DNA from: Caldithrix sp.
GTDB lineage: Bacteria; Calditrichota; Calditrichia; Calditrichales; Calditrichaceae
Reading direction: 5' to 3'
DNA length: 34,634 nt
NCBI GenBank assembly: GCA_020720405.1
Contig: DYOS01000025.1
Coordinates: 1-34,634, forward strand
The notes under the pieces were generated by a model. That model worked only from the letters and a program-made list of their open reading frames with translations, was not told the origin of the DNA and did no database searches. The number at the start of each line of letters is the position of its first letter. Position 1 is the first letter of the stretch. A program made the translations under genes and the position numbers. Shown piece by piece: positions 25,473 to 34,550 of this stretch.

Positions 25473-26245
25473 ATCCGGAACTCTCCCCCCTGAGCAATGC
25501 CCGGTTAAAGGAAATTGTCAAACTTCAGCAGAAGAAATACCGGGATGTCCGGAACCGGTTTATAGTCAGCGGAGTGACAACCTGCCAGGCCTTTGTGGCC
25601 GGGAGCCAGGCCAGACCTGAATATTTTATTATCAACCCCGAATTATCAGGCACTTTGCCGGACTGGGTTAACTGCCCAACGCTGATTACCACGGATGAAA
25701 ACCTGGCCCGCATCACCGGGGAACCTCAGCCACAGGGCATGGTTCTGATTTCAGAAAAACCCGGCGCGGTTGAAACCAGACCGGCCAATCATATTATCTA
25801 TCTGCACCAGATCAACGATCCCGGCAACCTTGGCACCATTATACGCAGCGCGGTCCATTTCGGGCTGAATGAAATCTGGCTGGCCCCGGAAAGCTGCGAT
25901 CCCTTTCAGCTGAAGGCAGTACGCAGCTCCTCTGGCTATATTTCACATTGCCGGCTGCGCCAGCAGGTTACGGTAACCCAATTGCAGGAAGCCGCCGCTT
26001 CCGGTTATCAGTTGACGGCGCTGCAGCCCGATGGTGAAACAGCGCTATCCGCCTGGCAACAGCCACCCAAAACGATTTTCTGTTTCGGGTCGGAGGCACA
26101 TGGTCTACCGCCGGAAATCAGCCGTTTGTGCCGGCAGCGGGTGCGGATCGAAGGCAGCGGAACGGTCGAATCACTAAATCTGGGCATATCGGCTGCCCTT
26201 GTTTTTTACCGCTTTTTTAATTTAACCAGGCAGGGAAAAGAATGA
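25469..26245 (+). CDS. SpoU/TrmH-family 2'-O-ribose RNA methyltransferase
   Basis: The 258-residue protein has an N-terminal RNA-binding segment (LKEIVKLQQKKYRDVRNRF, the 'substrate-binding' L30e-like fold). It also has the three SpoU/SPOUT motifs: NDPGNLGTIIRSA (116-128), FGSEAHGLP (206-214) and ESLNLGISAAL (234-244), which form the knotted S-adenosylmethionine site. It methylates a ribose in rRNA or tRNA; the target cannot be read from sequence. It overlaps hisS at its start and the CPBP gene at its end by ATGA, so the three are a translation-coupled unit. Confidence 0.92.
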   Translation: MNPELSPLSNARLKEIVKLQQKKYRDVRNRFIVSGVTTCQAFVAGSQARPEYFIINPELSGTLPDWVNCPTLITTDENLARITGEPQPQGMVLISEKPGAVETRPANHIIYLHQINDPGNLGTIIRSAVHFGLNEIWLAPESCDPFQLKAVRSSSGYISHCRLRQQVTVTQLQEAAASGYQLTALQPDGETALSAWQQPPKTIFCFGSEAHGLPPEISRLCRQRVRIEGSGTVESLNLGISAALVFYRFFNLTRQGKE

Positions 26246-27054
26246 ATCTGAAGCGCAATTTTCCGGAGCCGGTTGAGGCTTTGTTACTGATTATAACCAT
26301 CTTTGGTCTGATCATCCTGCTCTCCTCACTGATTATTCTCGGGCGGGACGGGGCCTTATCAGGGCAGGTCAATACCGATGAAACTTTGCGCCTGTTCTTT
26401 GTTTTTGGCGGACTTTTTTTCCTGCTTTTACCGCTGCTTTACGCCGGTTATAAAAAATACCCTCTGCAGCCGTTGTTCCGTTTTCAGAGCGTGCCGCTGC
26501 GGGTCATCCTGTACAGTCTTGTTCTCGGTCTGAGCGTGACCATTCTCAGTGATGAACTGGACCGCCTGATCAACCTGATTTTTCCGATCCCGGACTGGAT
26601 GCTGGAAAGTATGCAGCCATTGAAAGTGCAAACACCGCTGGAATGGGTGATGGTTATTTTCGGCGCCGTTGTCATAGCCGCCCTGTCCGAGGAAGCTTTG
26701 TTCCGCGGCTTTCTGCAGAACAGCCTGGAAGCAAAAGGCGATGTCAACCGGGCCGTGGTTCTCAGTTCGGTCAGCTGGACCATGATTCACATGAATCCGT
26801 ACTGGGCGATTCAGATTTTTATTACCGGGATGATTTTGGGTTTTCTGGCCTGGCGCACCGATTCCATCATACCGGGAACGATTGTTCACGGTTTGAATAA
26901 TCTGCTGGCCATTTTGTTTTTTAACCTGAAATTGGATGAGTTAATGCGCTTCTATGAATTTAAAGGGCATGTGGCGCCGGCCCTGCTGGTTATCTGTGCG
27001 GCGTTGCTGGTTTACTCGCTGCGCGGTATTCAGAAAGTTTATCAAAGGGGTTGA
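26242..27054 (+). CDS. CPBP-family intramembrane metalloprotease
   Basis: The 270-residue membrane protein has about eight helices and the CPBP/Abi motifs: SEEALFRG (Glu150, Glu151, Arg155), WTMIH (His183) and VHGLNN (His216, Asn220). Members are glutamate-type intramembrane proteases related to CAAX Rce1; bacterial ones act in bacteriocin immunity or protein maturation, with unknown substrates here. It is the last gene of the hisS unit and overlaps the convergent SatD-like gene by 13 bases. Confidence 0.92.
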   Translation: MNLKRNFPEPVEALLLIITIFGLIILLSSLIILGRDGALSGQVNTDETLRLFFVFGGLFFLLLPLLYAGYKKYPLQPLFRFQSVPLRVILYSLVLGLSVTILSDELDRLINLIFPIPDWMLESMQPLKVQTPLEWVMVIFGAVVIAALSEEALFRGFLQNSLEAKGDVNRAVVLSSVSWTMIHMNPYWAIQIFITGMILGFLAWRTDSIIPGTIVHGLNNLLAILFFNLKLDELMRFYEFKGHVAPALLVICAALLVYSLRGIQKVYQRG

Positions 27055-27683
27055 AGCTGCAATTGTTTTAACAAACCATGAATGCGCTGTTCAGCCTGAA
27101 TCACTTCAATGGCATTGGCATTGCGCAGTGAATCCCAGACGGCCTGAACGGTCACGTTTTCTTCCCCGGCTACTTTTTCGTAGGTCTTAAATTCTTTATA
27201 AAGCCAATACCTTTTATAAGTTGTATCGCTCCAGCGTTTTTTTATGGCGGCAATCAGAGCCATAATGGTGTTCAGGAATTCGGCCTGCTCTTCCAGGTGC
27301 AGGCTAAACATCATGCCGGTTTTTCTTTTTTTGGCCAGGTTAAGCGCATCATTGGCCCGGTGAAAGGCTGGTCCGTCCATTTCGATGGGAATATTACTGC
27401 CCATTTTCTGAATGGAACCGAAACCGATGCCGTAACGCAGCTTGAGGGGAAAAATCAGCCGTTCAAAACCCATGGCAATCTGGAAGGCATCGGGCAGAGT
27501 GCGGATAACGCCCTGAAACTCATCGCCTTTGGTGATCATGAGCTGGGCTTCAATACAGGATTGATAATCCTCATTCATCTGAACGATGGCCGATTTAAGA
27601 AAGAGCTGCCATTCATGACGCTCGCGCTCGGACATTTTGCGCGACTGGCGCATGTCGGCAATGATGACTGCAAAATCGCTCAT
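27042..27683 (-). CDS. SatD-like protein
   Basis: The 213-residue soluble protein resembles the SatD family: FAVIIADMRQSRKM at the N-terminus, ITKGDEFQGVI at about 50-60, LRYGIGFGSI at about 82-92, and DGPAFHRANDAL at about 103-114. The layout of GDEFQG and GIGFG is reminiscent of nucleotide-cyclase folds, but family function is not well defined; the name comes from a streptococcal acid-tolerance operon. The start at 27683 overlaps the preceding stop (TAATG); an ATG four codons upstream, inside that gene, is an alternative. It ends the six-gene minus-strand run. Confidence 0.75.
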   Translation of the reverse strand: MSDFAVIIADMRQSRKMSERERHEWQLFLKSAIVQMNEDYQSCIEAQLMITKGDEFQGVIRTLPDAFQIAMGFERLIFPLKLRYGIGFGSIQKMGSNIPIEMDGPAFHRANDALNLAKKRKTGMMFSLHLEEQAEFLNTIMALIAAIKKRWSDTTYKRYWLYKEFKTYEKVAGEENVTVQAVWDSLRNANAIEVIQAEQRIHGLLKQLQLQPL

Positions 27684-28234
27684 TAACCGGCCCATTCCAG
27701 AATAAATTCTATCGAAAACTCGCCTTTACCCTGTATGGTATAGCTTACCGGACCGGCACCACAAATCTGAACGCCGCCGGCCAGAAATCCGATCTCGCTG
27801 AGCAAAACCGATTCCAGGTACGGCTGACCATAATTGAGATGGATAAAAACCGAAGTGTTGTTCAGCTGACCCACTTCCAGTTCACCCAACCCGATCAGGA
27901 AGCGCCGGGTGCGGGCCATCTGCTGCAGAAATCCCTGCGGGTTTTTATCATCGGCATATAGCTGAAAATAACGGCTGACCACAGCCGCTGCGCTGGCCAC
28001 ACCAAGGTCAAAAAACCGGCTAACCTGGTTATCAAAATACTCATTTAACAACTGCTCATCGACCGCCTTGAGCAGGGCTTCCGGGTAATCTTTGGAAATT
28101 CCAACCGGCTGCATCAGTTGGCTCGGCCAGTTTTTTTCAAGACTGACCGTCATGGATTTCAGCGCTTCCCGGCCGAAAAAGCGGTCCACATAATCGAAGC
28201 GGGTCAGCAGAACAATACCTTTAATGCCAATCAT
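27683..28234 (-). CDS. Hypothetical protein with possible V4R/TIGR02265-like layout
   Basis: This 183-residue soluble protein begins MIGIKGIVLLTRFDYVDRFF. That opening, and a C-terminal strand ending in EFILEW after a GAGPVSY turn, resemble small alpha/beta ligand-binding proteins of the V4R/heme-NO-binding or TIGR02265 kind. The usual paired C-terminal cysteines are missing, with a single Cys in QICGAG. I would not assign a function. AAGGA lies seven bases before the ATG. The stop is shared with the SatD-like start, so the two are produced together and may work together. Confidence 0.6.
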   Translation of the reverse strand: MIGIKGIVLLTRFDYVDRFFGREALKSMTVSLEKNWPSQLMQPVGISKDYPEALLKAVDEQLLNEYFDNQVSRFFDLGVASAAAVVSRYFQLYADDKNPQGFLQQMARTRRFLIGLGELEVGQLNNTSVFIHLNYGQPYLESVLLSEIGFLAGGVQICGAGPVSYTIQGKGEFSIEFILEWAG

Positions 28235-28257
28235 ATCAAGTCCTTTGTTTCAGCATA

Positions 28258-29436
28258 TTATTCAAGAGGCAAAAACCGGCTGAGGGCTTTTTTTATCAAC
28301 GCCGGGTCGCTTATTTCCAGCCGGCCGCGGGCCAGCCCATCCCGTCCCCCGCCGCGCAAACCTAAGGAATCACGGCTGTATTTCAAAAAACCATCCAGGT
28401 CAAATAAACGGCTGGCCTGCAAAACAAATTGCTGACCGGAGAGGATAAAAACAGTTTGCCCGGTTTTTCCGGAAAGCCTTTCCGCCAGAGACAGAGCCAG
28501 GGTTTCCCGGCCTTCCGCCACCTGGTAAAAAATAAAACCGGTTAACGGTACGCTGAGAATTTCGCGGCCCAACAACCCGGCAATTTCATTTTCCAGATTT
28601 TCGTTCTGGCGCTGTAAATGACGAAGTTGACCGGTTAAAGCCTGGAGACGAGCCGGAAATTCAGGCAGACCGGTGTTGAAAAGGGTTTTTAGCTCCGCTT
28701 CAAGGCCGGTTAATTGTCTGACCCGGTGATAAGCCGCCGCTCCGCTTAGAAAACGAAGTCGGGAGTGACCGCGGATTTTTTCCTGATCCAGATAAAGAAT
28801 CAAACCAATCTCCGATGTTTTCTGCACATGGGTTCCACCACAGGCGATCAGATCATAGCCTTCAATTTCAACCAGGCGGTAAGCATCAAAGGTTCCGGCT
28901 TCACGGCGCAGTTGGATTTGTTTCATCTCTTCCGGACTCAGCCAGCGGTCAGAAACCGGGCCGGCTTCGCCGACCGCCTGATTGGCCGCGGCCGTAACCC
29001 GGTCAATCACCTGTTCGTCAGCAATAACCCGGTCCAGTTCAATCATCAGGTAATCACTGCCCAGATGAACCGAGGTGGTGGCCAGCCCTTGCCGGTCAAG
29101 CAAGGCTGAAAGCAGGTGCTGGGCGGTATGCTGCTGCATATTGGCATAACGGAATTTCCAGTCGATGGCCAGGTGCAGTTCCGATCCGCCTTCAGCGGGC
29201 AGCTTATTTTCCAGCACATGCCAAAGCCGGCCGTCCTCATTAACCAGCTTGAGAACAGTACTGCCATTAACCGTGCCACAATCAGCCTGCTGTCCGCCGC
29301 CGCCGGGATAAAAAACTGTCGCCTCGGGCAAAACGAAATAACCGCTTTCCCGAGGCTGTATTTCCAGGGCTTTGGTGTAAATTTCAGCAAGGTAGGGCTT
29401 CCCGTAATAGGTGCGGATGGTTTTGGGGAAAGACAT
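28258..29436 (-). CDS. AlaX-type alanyl-tRNA editing protein with DHHA1-like C-terminus
   Basis: The 392-residue protein matches the editing part of alanyl-tRNA synthetase without the catalytic aminoacylation core. It has FYPGGGGQQADCG at about 42-54, the zinc site HTAQH (His103, His107), and CGGTH (Cys199, His203). After a coiled segment (about 255-290) a DHHA1-like domain ends in GLRGGGRDGLARG. It should hydrolyse mischarged Ser- or Gly-tRNA-Ala. The size places it with long AlaX proteins. The ATG overlaps the preceding stop as TGATG. Confidence 0.92.
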   Translation of the reverse strand: MSFPKTIRTYYGKPYLAEIYTKALEIQPRESGYFVLPEATVFYPGGGGQQADCGTVNGSTVLKLVNEDGRLWHVLENKLPAEGGSELHLAIDWKFRYANMQQHTAQHLLSALLDRQGLATTSVHLGSDYLMIELDRVIADEQVIDRVTAAANQAVGEAGPVSDRWLSPEEMKQIQLRREAGTFDAYRLVEIEGYDLIACGGTHVQKTSEIGLILYLDQEKIRGHSRLRFLSGAAAYHRVRQLTGLEAELKTLFNTGLPEFPARLQALTGQLRHLQRQNENLENEIAGLLGREILSVPLTGFIFYQVAEGRETLALSLAERLSGKTGQTVFILSGQQFVLQASRLFDLDGFLKYSRDSLGLRGGGRDGLARGRLEISDPALIKKALSRFLPLE

Positions 29437-30014
29437 CAGTTACTGGTCAGACCCTGTGTTTTTACAATGTACAGTATCAGGAACAGGCCAAAGGCCAGAA
29501 AAGTGCTCCGTTCAGAGCGGAAAGCCTTACGCAAATTGGGAGTTACCGGATTTTCAGACTGGTATGGTTTCAAATTCGGGATAAAGCGCGGCACAGCCAA
29601 ACTGTAACGGGTATATTCTCCGCCAAACAGCTCGGTCAGCCGGGCTTCCTCAGCCCGGATAATAACCTGATACTGCAGGCTGAACCAGGCCAGAACAACC
29701 AGGGGAAACCAGGCCAGCGGAACATTAGCCAGCACCGCGGCGCCGGTATAAATAAGGATATTGCCGGTGTAAAGCGGGTTGCGGATAAAAGCGAAAGGGC
29801 CATTGGTGACCAGGAAATTACCACCGACATTGCGGGTTCTGGTCATCCCGCCGGCATAGCTGACGCCCCACAGGCGGATCAGTTCACCGCCGGTCATCAT
29901 GATCAGGCCGATTACCGCAGGAAGCGGTTTGAAGCGGGCAAAATACAAACCCCCGAGCAGCCAGGGCAGCGGTGCAAAACCGCGGATTTTAAAAAGCAAT
30001 CTTGGAAAGGTCAT
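29436..30014 (-). CDS. Isoprenylcysteine methyltransferase-like membrane protein
   Basis: This 192-residue protein has four to five predicted helices and the ICMT/PEMT-like core: VTNGPFAFIRNPLYTGN at about 69-85, and EEARLTELFGGEYTRY at about 121-136, which binds S-adenosylmethionine at the membrane. Bacterial members methylate small or lipid substrates, and specific reactions are mostly unknown. It is joined by shared-base junctions to the oxidoreductase before it (TAATG) and the editing protein after it (TGATG). Confidence 0.85.
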   Translation of the reverse strand: MTFPRLLFKIRGFAPLPWLLGGLYFARFKPLPAVIGLIMMTGGELIRLWGVSYAGGMTRTRNVGGNFLVTNGPFAFIRNPLYTGNILIYTGAAVLANVPLAWFPLVVLAWFSLQYQVIIRAEEARLTELFGGEYTRYSLAVPRFIPNLKPYQSENPVTPNLRKAFRSERSTFLAFGLFLILYIVKTQGLTSN

Positions 30015-31027
30015 TATCTTGCAGCTTCCATTCTTTTTTGGTGTTGATTGATTTTATCCATTATCTCAAAAGCCAGACGAAGGGCCAGCAAGCCGTCGCG
30101 GCCGCTGACGTAGTCCTGATGCCGGCCGAAAATGACATCCCGGAAACAGGCCAGTTCCAAACCAATCGGGTTGACACCGGGGTTGCCCAGACGGCTGTAG
30201 CGGATATGTCTCGGCTGTTCGGCCAAATCGATTTCGCCCAGGGAAATGGCCGGTGCGGCATGCATCGGAAAGCCGGGCTGATCTTCAGGTATAAAGAAAA
30301 TTTCGGATTCACCGCTGTCGAAATCCATAGAAATATAAGCGCCCTTCTGGAACAGCCGCATCTTGCGCATTTTATGGGCCGAAATGCGGCTGGCGGTAAT
30401 ATTAGCCACGGCTCCGTTCTCAAATTCAATGCGGGCGTTGGCGATGTCGGCATGTTTGGAAACCACATTTACCCCGCTTGCTTCCACCGAGCGCCACGGG
30501 CTGCGCACCATATGCAGAATCAGGTCCAGATCGTGGATCATCAGATCCAGAATTACGGCCACATCGGTGCCGCGCGGTTTAAACGAGGCCAGACGGTGCG
30601 CTTCGATAAAGACCGGGTCAAGGTGCAGACCGGAAACCGCAAGAAAGGCCGGGTTATAACGCTCAACATGACCAACCTGTAAAACAAGCTGCTGTTCGGC
30701 GGCCAGGGCAATCAGTTGTTCGGCTTCGGTCAGTTCTGCGGTCAGCGGTTTTTCGACAAAAACATGTTTGCCGCAGGCCAGCGCCTGGCGGGTGATTTCA
30801 AAATGACTGGCCGTCGGGGTGGCAATGACCAGTGCCTGACAGGAGTCGATAAGCTCATCCAGCCCCGGGAAAAATGTAATGCCGGTTTCGGCGGTATAGA
30901 CCAGGCTTTTTTCCCGGTCGATATCAAAGAAACCGGTCAGGTTAACCTGCTCCAGCCCCTTTAATAACCGGGCATGGATTTTCCCAAGATGGCCAATGCC
31001 GATCAGACCGATTTTTAGTTCAGACAA
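30014..31027 (-). CDS. Gfo/Idh/MocA-family NAD(P)-dependent oxidoreductase
   Basis: The 337-residue protein has an N-terminal Rossmann domain (GLIGIGHLGKIHA, GxGxxG at about 10-15), the signature VEKPLT with Glu92-Lys93-Pro94, and the alpha/beta C-terminal substrate domain (MIHDLDLILHM). It oxidises or reduces a sugar, sugar nucleotide or cyclitol; the substrate cannot be named. The start is TTG, six bases after the GWxTD gene stop; no ATG fits as well. It is the second gene of the six-gene run. Confidence 0.9.
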   Translation of the reverse strand: MSELKIGLIGIGHLGKIHARLLKGLEQVNLTGFFDIDREKSLVYTAETGITFFPGLDELIDSCQALVIATPTASHFEITRQALACGKHVFVEKPLTAELTEAEQLIALAAEQQLVLQVGHVERYNPAFLAVSGLHLDPVFIEAHRLASFKPRGTDVAVILDLMIHDLDLILHMVRSPWRSVEASGVNVVSKHADIANARIEFENGAVANITASRISAHKMRKMRLFQKGAYISMDFDSGESEIFFIPEDQPGFPMHAAPAISLGEIDLAEQPRHIRYSRLGNPGVNPIGLELACFRDVIFGRHQDYVSGRDGLLALRLAFEIMDKINQHQKRMEAAR

Positions 31028-31033
31028 AATAGC

Positions 31034-32326
31034 TCACTCTTCGATAAGTTGAAAATCACCGTCGCGGTCGGGATCGGTAAACACAAAGACCAGATTTTCT
31101 TCATCATAATACCAGGTAATGGATGGCGAATCCTGAAGGGCGTAAACTTCGTTTTCAATCCGCTTCGGTTCCCCGTAAAGTACAAAAATTTTACCCCGGT
31201 CGGTCTCCCAGCCTTCCTTAAAGCGGGTTGAAAAACGGCGGATGGCCTCATCCACCCGGGAATAGTACTCGAACAGCAATTCATTGTAAATCGTTGCCGC
31301 AGAGGGATCGCGCTTTTCCCAGTAGGATTTAAGCCAGGCAGTCATTTTATCCAGCGCCAAATTCCGCACTTTTTTGAATTCACTTTCTTCCAGAAGATAA
31401 ACCAGAGGCCGTACAGCCAGATCGGGCTTATAAAGATAGTGCGGTTTTTCAAACCATAACACCTGAAATTCCTTATCGGCTGTAAATCGGCTGGCGCCCA
31501 TTTCGGCGCTGATTGAAACCTGGTACAGGCCTTCAGCCAGAGAATCGCCGCTGAGTGGAAATTTCAGATTATTCCAACCGCTGTCGACCGCCATTTCGGT
31601 AAAGCTTTGCAGAAAAAGCTCCTGATCTTCCGGCCGCTTTTTATAAAGACGCAGATTAGTTTTCCACAATCCGCTGTCCGCACTAAAAAAGCGAAGAAAG
31701 AAAAAGTGGTTTTTGTTGAATTCGACTGCATCCGCCGCGCCCTCCAGCGGAAGGGGCCGGCCGGGTTCAGGCTCAGCCCGGAGCATGGTCAGCTCGGTCA
31801 CCGGAACAGCATGGCCCATCGAATCCGCCGGCGGAAGAACCCGGAAACTGCGCTTGCTGAGAAAAACCTGATTCACCGAGAGATCGATCAGCTCGAAATA
31901 GCAGGTATAGTCGCCGGCGCTGAGCAAATCCGGCGCAAGAGAAAGGGGCACATCCTCAATCTGGTAAGCAAAACGGTCATTGGTTTTTTCAAAATCGGAA
32001 ACCGTAACCGAATAATCGAAGCTGGCCTGAAAAGGCGTGGTGTCATCGGTTTTCAGGGCAATATTCAGGCGGTAGCGGGCCAGGTACTGCTGCTCATGTT
32101 TCTCGAAAGTCAGGGCATCATTCTGCACCTTGGAAGTCAGGTGCAGGGCGGGCTGGCCCGGGTTTTCAGGATAATCGGCAAAGATATTAAAATTGACTGC
32201 CGGGCGGCGGTTTACTTCAAATCCGTAGCGATTCATCCGTTTATCGACATCCTGCTGGTCCAGTGTTTTTTCCTGTCCGAAAAGAAAAAAAACAGGCAAA
32301 AGCAGGAGAAAAATCTGGTTTTTCAT
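31034..32326 (-). CDS. Secreted GWxTD-domain protein
   Basis: The 430-residue protein has a signal peptide (MKNQIFLLLLPVFFLFGQ). A central beta-rich region follows, and the GWxTD domain sits at the C-terminus (about 372-430): GWETDRGKIFVLYGEP, then WYYDEENLVFVF. GWxTD proteins occur in FCB bacteria, Acidobacteriota and relatives and are believed to act at the envelope; function is unproven. The ATG at 32326 has GGAG eight bases upstream and gives a clean signal; the upstream start at 32389 does not. It is first in the run ending with the SatD-like gene. Confidence 0.88.
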   Translation of the reverse strand: MKNQIFLLLLPVFFLFGQEKTLDQQDVDKRMNRYGFEVNRRPAVNFNIFADYPENPGQPALHLTSKVQNDALTFEKHEQQYLARYRLNIALKTDDTTPFQASFDYSVTVSDFEKTNDRFAYQIEDVPLSLAPDLLSAGDYTCYFELIDLSVNQVFLSKRSFRVLPPADSMGHAVPVTELTMLRAEPEPGRPLPLEGAADAVEFNKNHFFFLRFFSADSGLWKTNLRLYKKRPEDQELFLQSFTEMAVDSGWNNLKFPLSGDSLAEGLYQVSISAEMGASRFTADKEFQVLWFEKPHYLYKPDLAVRPLVYLLEESEFKKVRNLALDKMTAWLKSYWEKRDPSAATIYNELLFEYYSRVDEAIRRFSTRFKEGWETDRGKIFVLYGEPKRIENEVYALQDSPSITWYYDEENLVFVFTDPDRDGDFQLIEE

Positions 32327-32346
32327 GAAATTTTCTCCAAAGGTGA

Positions 32347-32375
32347 AATTTAGTTTGGGCAAATTTTTAATGCAA
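32347..32375 (-). promoter_or_regulatory. Weak candidate promoter for the GWxTD operon
   Basis: On the minus strand TTGCAT (32370-32375) is followed after 17 bases by TAAATT (32347-32352), about 20 bases before the ATG. The -10 hexamer and its distance to the start match the stronger promoter at 21930-21958. The -35 box matches TTGACA at only three positions. The 200-base divergent gap otherwise shows no clear element. Confidence 0.3.
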
Positions 32376-32526
32376 GCAGCACAGGGCAAGTTTAACTATT
32401 ACCTGCGCCCGGCACTCTTTACTTTATCCGCCGGCCCGGGTATCTTTAATTTCACTACCTGGAAAACCTTACCAGACCAGGTTAAAATCTGCATCACTTT
32501 TATAACCCGGGGAAGAAACAAAATAT

Positions 32527-34407
32527 ATGCAACGGATATTGCTGCTATTTTTATTTTTAGTTCAGCTTCTGCCCGCCCAATCCCTGCACAACGGCCAGCC
32601 GTTTTACCTGACCGGGATTGAATACACGCTGCAGGTAACCGGCAGCGACTCTGTGCAGGTTCAGGAATTTACACTTTACGATTCCCGGGATAGAACGGTT
32701 CAATCATTTAAATTTGACACAGTCTCGGCCGGATATTCCCTGCCGGTCACTTTTCCACACCCGGGAAATTATAAACTCAAGTCCGGACAGCGCATACTGT
32801 CCAAAGTGCGGATTATACCGGGCTGGCTGAGTATTATTCCGCCGCTGCTGGCTATTTTTCTGGCTCTGCTCCTGCGCCAGGTTCTTGTGGCCCTGTTCGC
32901 CGGCATCTGGATCGGGGCAACTATCATTTTTAATTATAATCCATTCAGCGGGTTTTTCCTCAGTCTCTCGGAATATATCGGCCGGGCTATTGCCGATCCG
33001 GAGCGGGCCTCGATTCTGATTTTCAGCCTGGCCCTGGGCGGTATGGTCGGGGTGATCAGTAAATCCGGCGGAACACTGGGTATTGTGGAAAAACTGTCCC
33101 GCTTTGCCTCGAACCGGAAACGCGGTCAACTGGTGACCTGGTTTTTGGGTCTGCTTGTTTTTTTTGATGATTACGCTAATACGCTGATTGTCGGCAATAC
33201 CATGCGCCCGCTGACCGACCGCCTGAAAATTTCCCGGGAAAAACTTTCTTATCTTGTAGATTCGACCGCAGCACCTGTGGCTAACCTGGCTGTCATTTCC
33301 ACCTGGATTGGCTACGAGCTCGGGTTGATCAGCGACTCCCTGCAGCATCTCGGTTTGAGTTATAACAGTTACATTATTTTTTTTCAGACTATTCCCTTCA
33401 ATTTTTACCCCATTCTGACCCTGGTGCTCGGATTGGTAATCGCCCTGAGCGGACGGGATTTCGGTGCCATGTACAAAGCTGAAAAACGGGCTGTTGATGA
33501 GGGTCAGGTGATTCGACCCGGTGCAGTGCCACTGGCCGACCTGAACAGCAAAGAACTAAGCGCCGCCGAAGGTGTTCCGTTGCGCTGGTACAATGCCCTG
33601 ATCCCAATTCTGATGGTCATCTTCACCACCCTGGCCGGTTTGTGGATTACCGGCTGGCAGTCCACGGATTTTTTAGCAATGAATTTTGACAGTATGACCC
33701 TGCTGCAGAAAATCAGCACGGTGATCGGCAATGCCGATTCCTTTGCCGTTCTGATGTGGTCATCTTTTTCCGGGGGATTAGCGGCAATTCTTCTGGCCGT
33801 CGGGCAAAAAATTCTTAAACTGGAGGAGGCGCTGGAAGCCTGGGTCAGCGGGATTAAAGCCATGGTTATGGCCGCCCTGATTTTGACCATGGCCTGGAGT
33901 ATAGGGAATATCTGCCATGATCTGCAGACAGCAGAATATGTTATTGCGGCGACAAAAGGCATTCTTTCGGCACACTGGCTGCCGGTGCTTACTTTTACTA
34001 TTGCGGCGGTGATTTCTTTCAGCACCGGAACATCCTGGGGTACCATGGCGATTCTGACCCCAATCGTGATCCCGCTGGCTTACCAGCTCCCGCTAAGCGA
34101 CACGGCGATCAGCCAGAGCGGGGCCTGGACCATTTTTATTTCATCCATTGCGGCGATTCTGGCCGGTTCCACCTTCGGTGACCACTGTTCGCCCATTTCC
34201 GATACAACCATTATGTCATCAATGGCCAGCGGCTCTGACCATATAGACCATGTCCGGACTCAGTTACCATATGCCCTGTTTGCCGCTTTGCTCAGTGTGG
34301 TTACCGGTTACATTCCGGCCGGTTATGGTCTGCCGGGTTATATCTCACTGCTCGCCGGAACGGCGGTCATGATTTTATTACTGTGGTGGAGAGGCCGTAA
34401 GGTGTGA
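32527..34407 (+). CDS. NhaC-type Na+/H+ antiporter with an N-terminal extracytoplasmic domain
   Basis: The 626-residue protein begins with a hydrophobic signal-like segment (1-18, ending LLPAQS). About 75 residues of beta-rich, membrane-free sequence follow (20-95; YTLQV, QEFTLYDSRD, HPGNYKLKSG). The NhaC-type membrane domain then fills 100-620 with 10 or more helices. Transporter motifs are VFFDDYANTLIVGNTMRPLTDR (about 211-232, split helix) and STFGDHCSPISDTT (548-561), typical of NhaC and related ion/amino-acid carriers. It probably exchanges Na+ for H+; an amino-acid or dicarboxylate substrate is possible. Ordinary NhaC proteins are about 450-530 residues, so the front domain is an addition. 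GGGGAAG lies about 11 bases upstream of the ATG. Confidence 0.9.
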   Translation: MQRILLLFLFLVQLLPAQSLHNGQPFYLTGIEYTLQVTGSDSVQVQEFTLYDSRDRTVQSFKFDTVSAGYSLPVTFPHPGNYKLKSGQRILSKVRIIPGWLSIIPPLLAIFLALLLRQVLVALFAGIWIGATIIFNYNPFSGFFLSLSEYIGRAIADPERASILIFSLALGGMVGVISKSGGTLGIVEKLSRFASNRKRGQLVTWFLGLLVFFDDYANTLIVGNTMRPLTDRLKISREKLSYLVDSTAAPVANLAVISTWIGYELGLISDSLQHLGLSYNSYIIFFQTIPFNFYPILTLVLGLVIALSGRDFGAMYKAEKRAVDEGQVIRPGAVPLADLNSKELSAAEGVPLRWYNALIPILMVIFTTLAGLWITGWQSTDFLAMNFDSMTLLQKISTVIGNADSFAVLMWSSFSGGLAAILLAVGQKILKLEEALEAWVSGIKAMVMAALILTMAWSIGNICHDLQTAEYVIAATKGILSAHWLPVLTFTIAAVISFSTGTSWGTMAILTPIVIPLAYQLPLSDTAISQSGAWTIFISSIAAILAGSTFGDHCSPISDTTIMSSMASGSDHIDHVRTQLPYALFAALLSVVTGYIPAGYGLPGYISLLAGTAVMILLLWWRGRKV

Positions 34408-34520
34408 AGCAAGGTTTTTCCCTGGCCTGAGGAAGGTCGGCAATCCCGCATGAGCAGTCGAGGCTATCAGTGAATTAGAGAATGCACCGGCGCCTCACAT
34501 GACGAGCAGGAATTCTTTCA

Positions 34521-34536
34521 ATCCTGTTATCCTGTC
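34521..34536. repeat. Two tandem 8-base units (ATCCTGTT/ATCCTGTC)
   Basis: ATCCTGTT and ATCCTGTC lie head to tail. They are the first part of a repeat cluster in the gene-free tail after the antiporter (34408-34634), in which I see no coding frame. Confidence 0.5.
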
Positions 34537-34550
34537 AATATTCTTTTCAG

